Assembly (NCBI GenBank): GCA_003152835.1
Contig: PMBC01000175.1
Span: 14,213-53,928 of the forward strand
Reading direction: 5' to 3'
DNA length: 39,716 nt
DNA from: Bacteroidales bacterium
GTDB lineage: Bacteria; Bacteroidota; Bacteroidia; Bacteroidales; VadinHA17
How positions within the stretch are numbered: the stretch's first letter is position 1; every line of letters starts with the position of its first letter. The notes under the pieces are model-generated. The model was not told where the DNA came from. It saw nothing but the letters and a program-made list of their open reading frames with translations, and searched no databases. Positions 1-6,905 of the stretch are shown here, piece after piece. Both the position numbers and the translations under genes were made by a program.

Positions 1-150
1 GTGAAGCGTCTTGGCATTCCTGATTATTTTGTAGAGCAGGGGACGCAGGAGGAGCTTTATGCCGAATGTGGATTTGATGCGGCGGGAATTGAAAAGGCTA
101 TAAGGGAAATGCTTTCAGCTCTCCCTTCGAAGGGGGCCGGGGGGATCTAA
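1..150 (+). CDS. dxs: 1-deoxy-D-xylulose-5-phosphate synthase, C-terminal fragment
   Basis: The reading frame is open from the first base and stops at a TAA ending at 150, so only the last 49 codons are present. The visible sequence ([15 protein letters not shown], then a stretch ending in AIREML) matches the conserved C-terminal domain of DXS, which condenses pyruvate and glyceraldehyde 3-phosphate in the MEP isoprenoid pathway. The TPP and transketolase domains lie outside the window. The last ten residues ([10 protein letters not shown]) look unlike the family and are encoded by a G/C-rich palindromic repeat (see the repeat at 123-144). The original stop was therefore probably lost to repeat insertion. 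A related transketolase C-domain is the alternative, but the residue pattern favours DXS. Confidence 0.8.
   Translation: MKRLGIPDYFVEQGTQEELYAECGFDAAGIEKAIREMLSALPSKGAGGI
123..144. repeat. C/G palindromic repeat at the end of dxs
   Basis: Positions 123-134 form a perfect 12-bp palindrome (CCCTTCGAAGGG) followed by more G-rich sequence. It lies inside the last codons of dxs. It resembles the C-run/TGAA/G-run hairpin at 27179-27196, which suggests a dispersed repeat type. Confidence 0.55.
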
Positions 151-160
151 AAAAAGGCGA

Positions 161-185
161 CCGTTAACCGGTAACCGATAACCGG
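161..185. repeat. Heptamer tandem repeat CCGNTAA, about 3.6 copies
   Basis: Three consecutive 7-bp units, CCGTTAA, CCGGTAA and CCGATAA, are followed by CCGG. Only the fourth base varies. It lies between dxs and the tRNA in non-coding sequence. The 98 bases from 186 to 283 hold nothing else I can call except a partial copy of the tRNA 5' end at 252-262. Confidence 0.7.
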
Positions 186-283
186 AAGAATGAAGAGATA
201 GAAAGGGAGAAAAGATAAAAATATTTTCTATTTTCGCCCTCCTGATTTGATGCCCGGATGGCAGGACTGAGTTCTTTTTTTGC

Positions 284-367
284 GCCCGGATGGCGGAATT
301 GGTAGACGCGCTGGTCTCAAACACCAGTGGCAGCAATGCTGTGGGGGTTCAATTCCCCCTCCGGGTA
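284..367 (+). tRNA. tRNA-Leu (anticodon CAA)
   Basis: The sequence folds as a long-variable-arm (class II) tRNA. The acceptor stem is GCCCGGA (284-290) with TCCGGGT (360-366), including one terminal G-T pair. The D arm contains GGTAGACGC. The anticodon stem is CTGGT/ACCAG around a seven-base loop CTCAAAC, placing anticodon CAA at 318-320, which reads UUG leucine codons. The T arm contains GGTTCAATTCC. CCA is not encoded, so it is added after transcription. Confidence 0.95.
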
Positions 368-368
368 C

Positions 369-400
369 AAAACCTTTCTGGGAAGAGAGGTTTTTGTTTT
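369..400 (+). terminator. Rho-independent terminator after tRNA-Leu
   Basis: An 11-bp stem (369-379 with 384-394, one G-U pair) closes a GGGA tetraloop. The 3' arm runs into a T-rich tract that continues to 400. It sits two bases past the tRNA, so it should end that transcript. It also separates the tRNA from the convergent DUF4249 operon. Confidence 0.75.
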
Positions 401-425
401 TAAACAATCCAAATCATGCTTCCTG

Positions 426-1583
426 TCATTCCAGATCGACCCAGAAATCCGGTTTTTCAGAAAAACCTGCATATTCACATACAGAACAGACTTTTGTCGC
501 AAAGCCAAGACCTAATAATTTCCCGTCAGAGTCCAGAACAGGTTCCACGAATGTAAAATCACCGTTGGGCCAATCCTGCGGAGATGTCACGAATTCAACG
601 CAATCGGTACTATAATGGGGGAGATAGAGCGGATCTAGTTCGTGTGCTGTGATAAAGATCCTTTTCTGGGTCACTGCTGATACTTCAAAATACCCAAGCA
701 CCATTTCACTGGCATCATTCACATTATAAATATTACTGATAACCGGGTAAGGAGGAGAATTAAAAATATCTCCGCCAGACTCACTCACTTTTTTTAGATT
801 ATTCCAGAAACCATATTCCTTCTCTGAAACCGAATACTGTTTTACAAGAATACTATATTGCTGAGTAAGCCTGTCTGATTTGACCGGAGCTATAAATTGA
901 ATCAGCTGCTTATTAATGTAATTTGCCTCACCCGGCAGGATTGAATTTGTCACTATCTCTCCCGACATATTCCTTTTCCAGCAGACGTCTTTAACAAGAG
1001 GCACCTCATTAAAAGTGGAATCATTAATATAAATGTATCTCTGAGGGATTGGAAGAAGGAATTTCCATACTTCCTCAAATGCCCAGCGAAAGTACTGGTT
1101 CTTTCCCGTGGCATCAGATGAATTCAGGAATATTTTTATTCCGGTAAACGATTCTCCAAGGTTCCCGGAAATTTCCTCACCCTTCTCATAATAAATTGTA
1201 TCTATATCGGCAACGGGTAACATCGTGCACACTTCAGACCTGTACTCTTTCCCATCACTTGTCAGGATATGCAAGGTGTACTTCTGACCAATAACACCTG
1301 TAAATGCAGTACCGTCTGTAACATAATATCCGTCACCATAATTTTGAAGGTGCGTTTCTATTCCATCTCCGTCTGTAATATAAACATTGGCATCAGTGAT
1401 CTTTTCCGGGGTGGAATATTCCCGGCCGGTTGTCCGGCATAATTTTATTTTATAGGAACTGCTTTCGTTGGTTATGAGGCCTTCAACTACCAGAAGTGAT
1501 TTATAGTTTTTGATATTCAGATAATATGGATCGATACATGATGCCACAGCAGCCAAAACTATAAATGCAAAAAGCCGCTTCAT
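426..1583 (-). CDS. DUF4249 family surface lipoprotein, paralog 1 (shortened)
   Basis: 385 residues starting with MKRLFAF, a hydrophobic segment and a lipobox ending VASC, so a lipoprotein is predicted with Cys18 or close to it acylated. The body follows the DUF4249 pattern of Bacteroidota: LLVVEGLITNE near the start, TDGDGIETHL, the GYYVTDG segment, and a C-terminal CSVCEY...KPDFW motif. The family is often found beside TonB-dependent receptors; its ligand is unknown. It is the last gene of a four-gene minus-strand unit, 37 bp after paralog 2. Compared with paralogs 2 and 3 it lacks two C-terminal blocks, one after the DWP motif and one before the CxxC segment, about 30 residues in total. 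A longer frame reaching 1703 runs into paralog 2 and was not used, because both sister genes begin MKR at the matching point. Confidence 0.85.
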   Translation of the reverse strand: MKRLFAFIVLAAVASCIDPYYLNIKNYKSLLVVEGLITNESSSYKIKLCRTTGREYSTPEKITDANVYITDGDGIETHLQNYGDGYYVTDGTAFTGVIGQKYTLHILTSDGKEYRSEVCTMLPVADIDTIYYEKGEEISGNLGESFTGIKIFLNSSDATGKNQYFRWAFEEVWKFLLPIPQRYIYINDSTFNEVPLVKDVCWKRNMSGEIVTNSILPGEANYINKQLIQFIAPVKSDRLTQQYSILVKQYSVSEKEYGFWNNLKKVSESGGDIFNSPPYPVISNIYNVNDASEMVLGYFEVSAVTQKRIFITAHELDPLYLPHYSTDCVEFVTSPQDWPNGDFTFVEPVLDSDGKLLGLGFATKVCSVCEYAGFSEKPDFWVDLE

Positions 1584-1620
1584 TACTGTCATCCTCAGGT
1601 AAATTTTAAAATAAGTTTCA

Positions 1621-2865
1621 TTATTCCAGATCGATCCAGAAATCAGGTTTTGTGGTAATGCCAGAATATTCACATAAGGAACAGACCTTTGTTGAAAAAA
1701 CAAGTTTCAGAAGTTTACTTTGGCCAACTGGGTCCCCAAGGATATCACCAGATTTTAAAAGGGGCATCACAAAAGTAAAATCACCGGTTTCCGTGAACAT
1801 ACGGTATATTTCAGCCCACGTTGGTCTTTTCCCCCCAGGCCAATCATCCGGAGACTTCGCGATTGCAACGCAATCGGTCTTGTAATGAGGGAGATACAGC
1901 GTATCAAGTTCATGTACCGTTATAAATATCCTTTTCAGGCTCACCGCTGACACTTCAAAATATCCAAGCACCATTTCGCCGGCATCATTAACATTATGAA
2001 TATTACTGATAACCTTGTAGGGCTGCGAATCAAAAATATCGCCACCGCTTTCACTTACTTTTTTAAGATTATTCCAGAAATCATATTCCTTTTCCGAAAT
2101 CGAATACTGTTTTACCAGGATACTATATTGCTGTGTCAGCCTGTCCGACTTAGCAGGTGCTATAAACTTAATCAGCTGCTTATTAATATAATTTGCTCCA
2201 CCGGAAAGGATTGAACTGGTTATTATCTCTCCCGATTGGTTCTTTTTCCAACAGACGTCTTTTACAACAGGCACCTCTTCGAAATAGAAAGTAGTATCCC
2301 TGAAAATAGTACATGTATATCTCTGGGGACCTGGCATAATAAATTTCCACGCTTCTTCAAATGTCCAGCGGAAGTATTGGTTCATTCCAGTGGCTTCGGC
2401 TGAATTCAGGAATATTTTTATCCCGGTAAACGATTCTCCCAGTGTTCCTGAAATCTCTTCGCCCTTCTCATAATATACTGTATCAATGCCGGCAACGGGT
2501 AACATAGTACATTCCTCAGATTTGTACTCTTTACCGTCGCTGGTAATGATCTGCAGGGTATACTTCTGACCAATAACGCCTGTTAATGAAGTACTGTCTG
2601 TCTTATAATATCCGTCACCGGAATTTTGAAGATGCGTCTTTATTCCATCTCCATCGGTGAAATAAACATCGGCATCAGTGACTTTTGCCGGATTAGAACT
2701 TACATCTTTGGCAGTCCTTGACAACTTTATCTTATAAGAGCTGTTTTCGTTGGTGATCAGGCCCTCAACGACCAGCAGTGATTTATAACCTTTTATATTG
2801 GGAATATACGGATCGATACACGAGGCTGCAGCAACCAGAATAATAAATGCAAGAATCCGCTTCAT
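1621..2865 (-). CDS. DUF4249 family surface lipoprotein, paralog 2
   Basis: 414 residues from the MKRILAF start. An ATG three codons upstream (MTAMKR, 2874) is also possible, but the sister genes support MKR. The signal segment ends in a lipobox AASC followed by IDPY. The body matches paralogs 1 and 3 along its length, with VVEGLITNE, TDGDGIKTHL, VYYEKGEEISG and the C-terminal CSLCEYSG...KPDFW. It is predicted to be membrane-anchored, probably on the outer membrane; function is unknown. It lies between the MG2/plug-like gene (36 bp gap) and paralog 1 (37 bp gap) in one operon. A 65-bp stretch at 1664-1728 is identical to 4757-4821 in paralog 3, which points to recent duplication or gene conversion. 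Confidence 0.87.
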   Translation of the reverse strand: MKRILAFIILVAAASCIDPYIPNIKGYKSLLVVEGLITNENSSYKIKLSRTAKDVSSNPAKVTDADVYFTDGDGIKTHLQNSGDGYYKTDSTSLTGVIGQKYTLQIITSDGKEYKSEECTMLPVAGIDTVYYEKGEEISGTLGESFTGIKIFLNSAEATGMNQYFRWTFEEAWKFIMPGPQRYTCTIFRDTTFYFEEVPVVKDVCWKKNQSGEIITSSILSGGANYINKQLIKFIAPAKSDRLTQQYSILVKQYSISEKEYDFWNNLKKVSESGGDIFDSQPYKVISNIHNVNDAGEMVLGYFEVSAVSLKRIFITVHELDTLYLPHYKTDCVAIAKSPDDWPGGKRPTWAEIYRMFTETGDFTFVMPLLKSGDILGDPVGQSKLLKLVFSTKVCSLCEYSGITTKPDFWIDLE

Positions 2866-2901
2866 TGCTGTCATTATGATATATATATCAAGTCAGATGA
2901 A

Positions 2902-4707
2902 TTACTTGATTTTCAAAGGTATCATGCACATTCCGCGTTTCCCGTCGGCTGTGATTCCTCCGATGACAATGGTATAAGTACCACCCTCGTCGGAAGTATA
3001 GAATTGAACCTGTGTTCTGCCTTTGCTCCCCGTTTTTACAGAAGGATCCCAGAAAATTGTGTTGCGGAAATCTGGAACTGTGCTTGTCTTAAGGGAATCG
3101 GAACTGTAATCTGGCATGAAGAAACCTGATTTATCCTGAGCCCCATCAAAGATCTGTCTGAAAACTGAATTTCCTGGTTCAATGACACTCCCGTTACCTT
3201 TATTTGTAACAAAATTCACAATCCCTTCAAAAATAAAATCTTTGTAATAATATTTGGCATCTATTATATCAATGTATTCAAACTCCTTCGAAGGTACCTT
3301 AAGTAGTGCTTCAACGTCATGTACCGGTACTCCGTCAACAAGGACAATGGCCTGGTTTTCAAATAACTCAAAAGGATTCTTGCTGATTACCTTCAAGCCG
3401 ATATCCTTATTTTTCCTGTAAACAGCGACTTCGGGTAATAGCTCCTTGACAACCTCCCTGATATCTGTCAGCTCAATAAAATCGGCCATTTTTACCCGGC
3501 GGGAAGGAGTGCCGTAGAAAGTAGCGATCCTCGTATTTTCTGCAGGCAGATCGGTTTTCTTACCCAGCTGGTCGTATACGGAACCCACCTGGGTGCCTAT
3601 AATTGCCTTATTTATACCTTCGAGCCTGCTGCTATCGATCACGGGGAACTGATAAGTATAATCATCAAAGACAGTGCTGAATGGCTGGTCAAGCTCCACA
3701 TAAACATCCCTGATGTTCTTCGACAGAGGCTGAATTACAATTTCACCAGGACCAAATTGATCTTTGACAACAAATAAAAATTCGCCGTTATAGTTGGTTC
3801 GTGAAAAACGGCACCTGTCTGTTTTCCCGACAAAAGAGAGTGATATTTCAGCATTCTGCAAAGGTTCACCCGATGAGATGTACCTGATAGTTCCGGTTAC
3901 GAATTCTCCTTCAATTTCCGGCAATCTTCCCTGTGGCCGTCTGAACGAACCCGATAAAGTATCTGACAGAAAACCAGGGAAATCATTCATCCCTTCGGAG
4001 AATACAAGCGGTGATCTCACAACTGAGACGAACATATCGGCATCAACTGGTTTTCCTGACTTGTCGGTCGCATTAATATCAATCTGAACTCTCTCCCTCT
4101 GGCCATACAGACCCTGCATGGGATTGATCTTTATGTTTATCTGATTGTCCGGATCTTTTTCTGCATGGCTGTTGACTGATCCATGGTTTTCAGTAAGCGG
4201 AAAATTGCCGTTCTCCTGGTTGGGATCATAAGAAGAGGACAATAAATTAAATACCTTCTTGAAAGGATTTATTATGAAAATCGGTTTATAAACATCACGA
4301 TCGGCAGTGGAATTAAGCATCCACTTTGTATAGGCCCGGATCAGATAATTACCCGAAGTAAGAGTATCTGAAAGTCTTAAATATGCTGAACCGGAAGTTC
4401 CTTCCACCATCACCTTAATCTGATTCAGGGGATTAAACTGTGTATCCAGCAACTCCACATATACTATTTTGCTCAGGTTATCGGGGCAACCCGTAAGACC
4501 ACTTAACTTATAAATCTTCAGCCATATCTGTTCCCCGGATATGTAAATATCCCGGTCGGTCCTGACATCGAGATTTTCTGTATAACCTCCGGCTGAATAA
4601 TTATCGGTATTATCCGGGCGGGTCTGTGCGCTGGAAGAGCTGTCAAAAAGAAAAATCCAGCTAATAAAAATAATTTTCAATATGTATATATATCCTGTTT
4701 TCATCAT
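2902..4707 (-). CDS. Secreted MG2-like / carboxypeptidase-regulatory-like / TonB-plug-like protein
   Basis: 601 residues. A signal peptide covers about residues 1-28, ending SSSAQ. Residues about 45-150 resemble an alpha-2-macroglobulin MG2-type beta domain (TDRDIYISGEQIWLKIY; later SGNYLIRAYTKW). Another beta domain follows at about 190-235 (QRERVQIDINATDKSGKPVD). A carboxypeptidase-regulatory-like fold lies at about 265-345 (GTIRYISSGEPLQNAEISL). Residues about 420-510 resemble a TonB plug (VLVDGVPVHDVEAL; FEYIDIIDAKYYY) but there is no beta-barrel after it. The C-terminus is another beta stretch (FWDPSVKTG). Such proteins occur beside TonB receptors in Bacteroidota, and their role is unproven. 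It starts 6 bp after paralog 3, so translation is probably coupled. The double ATG at 4704/4707 leaves the exact start open by one codon. Confidence 0.8.
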   Translation of the reverse strand: MMKTGYIYILKIIFISWIFLFDSSSSAQTRPDNTDNYSAGGYTENLDVRTDRDIYISGEQIWLKIYKLSGLTGCPDNLSKIVYVELLDTQFNPLNQIKVMVEGTSGSAYLRLSDTLTSGNYLIRAYTKWMLNSTADRDVYKPIFIINPFKKVFNLLSSSYDPNQENGNFPLTENHGSVNSHAEKDPDNQINIKINPMQGLYGQRERVQIDINATDKSGKPVDADMFVSVVRSPLVFSEGMNDFPGFLSDTLSGSFRRPQGRLPEIEGEFVTGTIRYISSGEPLQNAEISLSFVGKTDRCRFSRTNYNGEFLFVVKDQFGPGEIVIQPLSKNIRDVYVELDQPFSTVFDDYTYQFPVIDSSRLEGINKAIIGTQVGSVYDQLGKKTDLPAENTRIATFYGTPSRRVKMADFIELTDIREVVKELLPEVAVYRKNKDIGLKVISKNPFELFENQAIVLVDGVPVHDVEALLKVPSKEFEYIDIIDAKYYYKDFIFEGIVNFVTNKGNGSVIEPGNSVFRQIFDGAQDKSGFFMPDYSSDSLKTSTVPDFRNTIFWDPSVKTGSKGRTQVQFYTSDEGGTYTIVIGGITADGKRGMCMIPLKIK

Positions 4708-4713
4708 CTTATA

Positions 4714-5970
4714 TTATTCCAGATCGACCCAGAAATCCGGTTTTGCAGAGACTCCTGAATATTCACATAAGGAACAGACCTTTGTTGAAAAAACAAGTTT
4801 CAGAAGTTTACTTTGGCCAACAGGGCCCCCAAGGATATCGCCAGATTTTAAAACGGGCCGCACGAATGTAAAATCACCGCTGTCCATAAACATATGGTAT
4901 ATTTCAATCCAGGTCGGCGAAGACCCCATTGAACTAGATGGTGGCCAATCATCCGGAGACTTTACGTATTCTACGCAATCGGATTTATAATGTGGCAAAT
5001 TCAGTGTATCAAGTTCATGGGCTGTTATAAATATCCGTTTCTGGCTTACCGCCGACACTTCAAAATATCCAAGCACCATTTCATTGGCATCATTCACATT
5101 ATGAATATTACTGATTACCAGGTAAGGCTGCGAATCAAAAATATCTCCGCCGGTCTCGCTTACTTTTTTTAGATTATTCCAGAAATCGTATTCTTTTTCC
5201 GAAATCGAATACTGTTTTACAAGAATACTATATTGGTGTGTCAGCCTGTCCGATTTAGATGGTGCTATGAATTGAATCTCCTGCTTGTCAATGTATTCAG
5301 GCTGACCTGCCAGAATGGAATACGTCACTATGTTACCCGATTTATTTTTTTTCCAGCAGGTTTCTTTTACTACAGGCACCTCTTCGAAAGATAAAGTGGT
5401 ATCATCTATAATAATACATTGGTATCGCGGAGGGCTATCTAAAAAAAATTTCCACGTTTCTTCAAATGTCCAGCGGAAGAACTTGTTCATTCCGGTCGCA
5501 CTACCCGAATTCAGGTATATTTTTATCCCTTTAATGCTCTCTCCCAGGCTGCCCGAAATCTCTTCACCCTTCTCGTAATATATTGTGTCAATAGCCGGAA
5601 CGGGAAACATTATGCACTCCTCAGATTTATACTCTTTCCCGTCACCGGTAAGGATCTGCAATGTGTATTTCTGACCTACAACGCCCGTGAATGAAGTGCT
5701 GTCTGTCTTATAGTATCCGTTGCCGCAGTTTTGAAGATGCGTTTTTGCGCCGTCTCCGTCAGATATATAAACATTGGCGTCAGTTACTTTTTCAGGAACA
5801 GAACTATCACTGCTGGTCGTCCTGCATAATTTAATTTTATAAGAACTGTTTTCGTTTGTGACAAGGCCCTCTACGACCAAAAGTGATTTATAACCTTTGA
5901 GGTTAAGATTATAAGGATCTATACATGAAACTGCAGCAACCAGAATAATAAATGCAAAAATCCGCTTCAT
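4714..5970 (-). CDS. DUF4249 family surface lipoprotein, paralog 3 (first gene of the operon)
   Basis: 418 residues from ATG at 5970 (MKRIFAF). An in-frame TTG at 5988 would add six residues but does not fit the signal peptide. The lipobox ends AVSC, followed by IDPYNLNL. DUF4249 landmarks are VVEGLVTNE, SDGDGAKTHL, IYYEKGEEISG, FWNNLKKVSE and the C-terminal CSLCEYSG...KPDFW. It is promoter-proximal in the minus-strand unit and is followed closely by the MG2/plug-like gene. The divergent unit upstream encodes the TonB receptor, so the two units probably share a regulatory gap at 5971-6166. Function is inferred only from the family and its neighbours. Confidence 0.87.
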   Translation of the reverse strand: MKRIFAFIILVAAVSCIDPYNLNLKGYKSLLVVEGLVTNENSSYKIKLCRTTSSDSSVPEKVTDANVYISDGDGAKTHLQNCGNGYYKTDSTSFTGVVGQKYTLQILTGDGKEYKSEECIMFPVPAIDTIYYEKGEEISGSLGESIKGIKIYLNSGSATGMNKFFRWTFEETWKFFLDSPPRYQCIIIDDTTLSFEEVPVVKETCWKKNKSGNIVTYSILAGQPEYIDKQEIQFIAPSKSDRLTHQYSILVKQYSISEKEYDFWNNLKKVSETGGDIFDSQPYLVISNIHNVNDANEMVLGYFEVSAVSQKRIFITAHELDTLNLPHYKSDCVEYVKSPDDWPPSSSMGSSPTWIEIYHMFMDSGDFTFVRPVLKSGDILGGPVGQSKLLKLVFSTKVCSLCEYSGVSAKPDFWVDLE

Positions 5971-6014
5971 TGTTGCCCCAGTTATCAATAGATTAAATAA
6001 GAATTAACAATTAT

Positions 6015-6034
6015 AATTGGCTTAAACACCAATT
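6015..6034. promoter_or_regulatory. Inverted repeat in the divergent regulatory gap
   Basis: AATTGG (6015-6020) and CCAATT (6029-6034) form a dyad with an 8-bp spacer. It lies just downstream of the predicted minus-strand -7 element. It could be an operator or a leader hairpin for the DUF4249 operon; no regulator is known. Confidence 0.3.
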
Positions 6035-6038
6035 GAGA

Positions 6039-6046
6039 CAAAAATA
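6039..6046 (-). promoter_or_regulatory. Candidate -7 element for the DUF4249 operon
   Basis: On the minus strand this reads TATTTTTG, an exact match to the Bacteroidota TAnnTTTG -7 consensus. It would give a leader of about 60 bases before the ATG at 5970. No convincing -33 element was found at the usual spacing, so the call is moderate. Confidence 0.4.
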
Positions 6047-6103
6047 ACATATAAAAAATTCTCTGACGATTGAAATAAATAATATTTTTATAAAATAATC
6101 CAT

Positions 6104-6120
6104 ACACAATCATTTTGTGT
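6104..6120. promoter_or_regulatory. Dyad ACACAA-N5-TTGTGT upstream of the TonB receptor unit
   Basis: A perfect 6-bp inverted repeat with a 5-bp spacer, 17 bp in all. It lies 34-63 bp upstream of the possible start codons of the secreted protein gene. The size suits a dimeric regulator binding site, but it is a single instance and unproven. Confidence 0.35.
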
Positions 6121-6154
6121 TATTTTAGAAGTAATTATATCCGCACATATTTAA

Positions 6155-6904
6155 TTGAGTTCTGATTTGAAAAAACATATAATTCCTTTTATTATCATTT
6201 TATTTTGTCCCCCCATCTGGGGACAGGTTCAAAACAAAGCTGCCAGTCAGAAGGAATATCTGACCAAAATGTATTTTCAGACCTTCGCCACTTCCAATGA
6301 TTTTGTTGATGGCAAAGAGTATTTTAACTATGCATACAAAAGCAAAAACACTCCATTGCTTTTTTCCGGAAAGAATTTTAATGCTGTGCTGTTTATGGAT
6401 GGCAGGCAATATAATAATATCAGACTTCAATATGATTCTTTTATTGATGAGGTGATATATATTGACACATCGAGGGTAATTAATTATCAGTTCCCAAAGG
6501 TCGTCCTTAAAAAAAATGCTGTCGATGGCTTTATTTTAATTACAGGAATCGACAGTATGAAGTTCGGGAATTTAAAATTTCTGAATGACAGTGTAAATAA
6601 AACTGACGGGGGTTACTATGAGGTCGCTTATAACGGTCCTTCAAGATTCCTTATCAAACACAGGTCAATTCTATATATAAGCGATGCAAGGAATGAATAT
6701 AAATATTCACCTGAAAAATTAATCCTTAAAGATGGAATTTATTACAAAATAAGAAATAATAAAGAATTGCTCAAGTTGTTCAGCAGCCGGTCGCGGGAAA
6801 TAAATACGTTCCTCCGCAGGAACAGGATCAATGTCAGGAAAGCCGGTAAGGAGGAGTTAGCTGAAACACTAAAATACTGTGATGCACTGGTAAAAAAACA
6901 ATAA
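6155..6904 (+). CDS. Unrecognised secreted protein preceding the TonB receptor
   Basis: I do not recognise this 249-residue protein. It starts at a TTG. TTG at 6155 gives MSSDLKKH and TTG at 6167 gives MKKHIIPF, which makes the better signal peptide. The signal peptide probably ends after PPIWGQ. The mature part is rich in short beta-like stretches (AVLFMDGRQYNNIRLQYD; KYSPEKLILKDGIYYKI) and has a basic helical C-terminus. It ends one base before the ATG of the TonB receptor, so the two are almost certainly co-transcribed and coupled. A role as a periplasmic or outer-membrane accessory to that receptor is inferred from position only. It faces the DUF4249 operon across a gap of about 190 bp. 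Confidence 0.75.
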   Translation: MSSDLKKHIIPFIIILFCPPIWGQVQNKAASQKEYLTKMYFQTFATSNDFVDGKEYFNYAYKSKNTPLLFSGKNFNAVLFMDGRQYNNIRLQYDSFIDEVIYIDTSRVINYQFPKVVLKKNAVDGFILITGIDSMKFGNLKFLNDSVNKTDGGYYEVAYNGPSRFLIKHRSILYISDARNEYKYSPEKLILKDGIYYKIRNNKELLKLFSSRSREINTFLRRNRINVRKAGKEELAETLKYCDALVKKQ

Positions 6905-6905
6905 A

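Noticed and set aside
161-185. CRISPR array or attachment site
   Set aside because: Units are only 7 bp with no spacers, no cas genes are near, and the tRNA 3' end is not duplicated in the sequence I scanned.
252-283. A second tRNA gene before tRNA-Leu
   Set aside because: Only 11 bases of the 5' end are present; no anticodon or T arm follows.
280-615. Open frames across the tRNA-Leu gene and the DUF4249 3' end
   Set aside because: They cover a structured tRNA and a terminator, and lie antisense to a clear family protein.
1584-1703. N-terminal extension of DUF4249 paralog 1 up to 1703
   Set aside because: It runs across the gap and into the end of paralog 2. The sister genes start at MKR followed by a lipoprotein signal, which is reproduced exactly at 1583.
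426-5970. SusD/RagB assignment for the lipoproteins
   Set aside because: They lack the long helical TPR-like SusD sequence and match DUF4249 motifs instead, so SusCD naming would be wrong.
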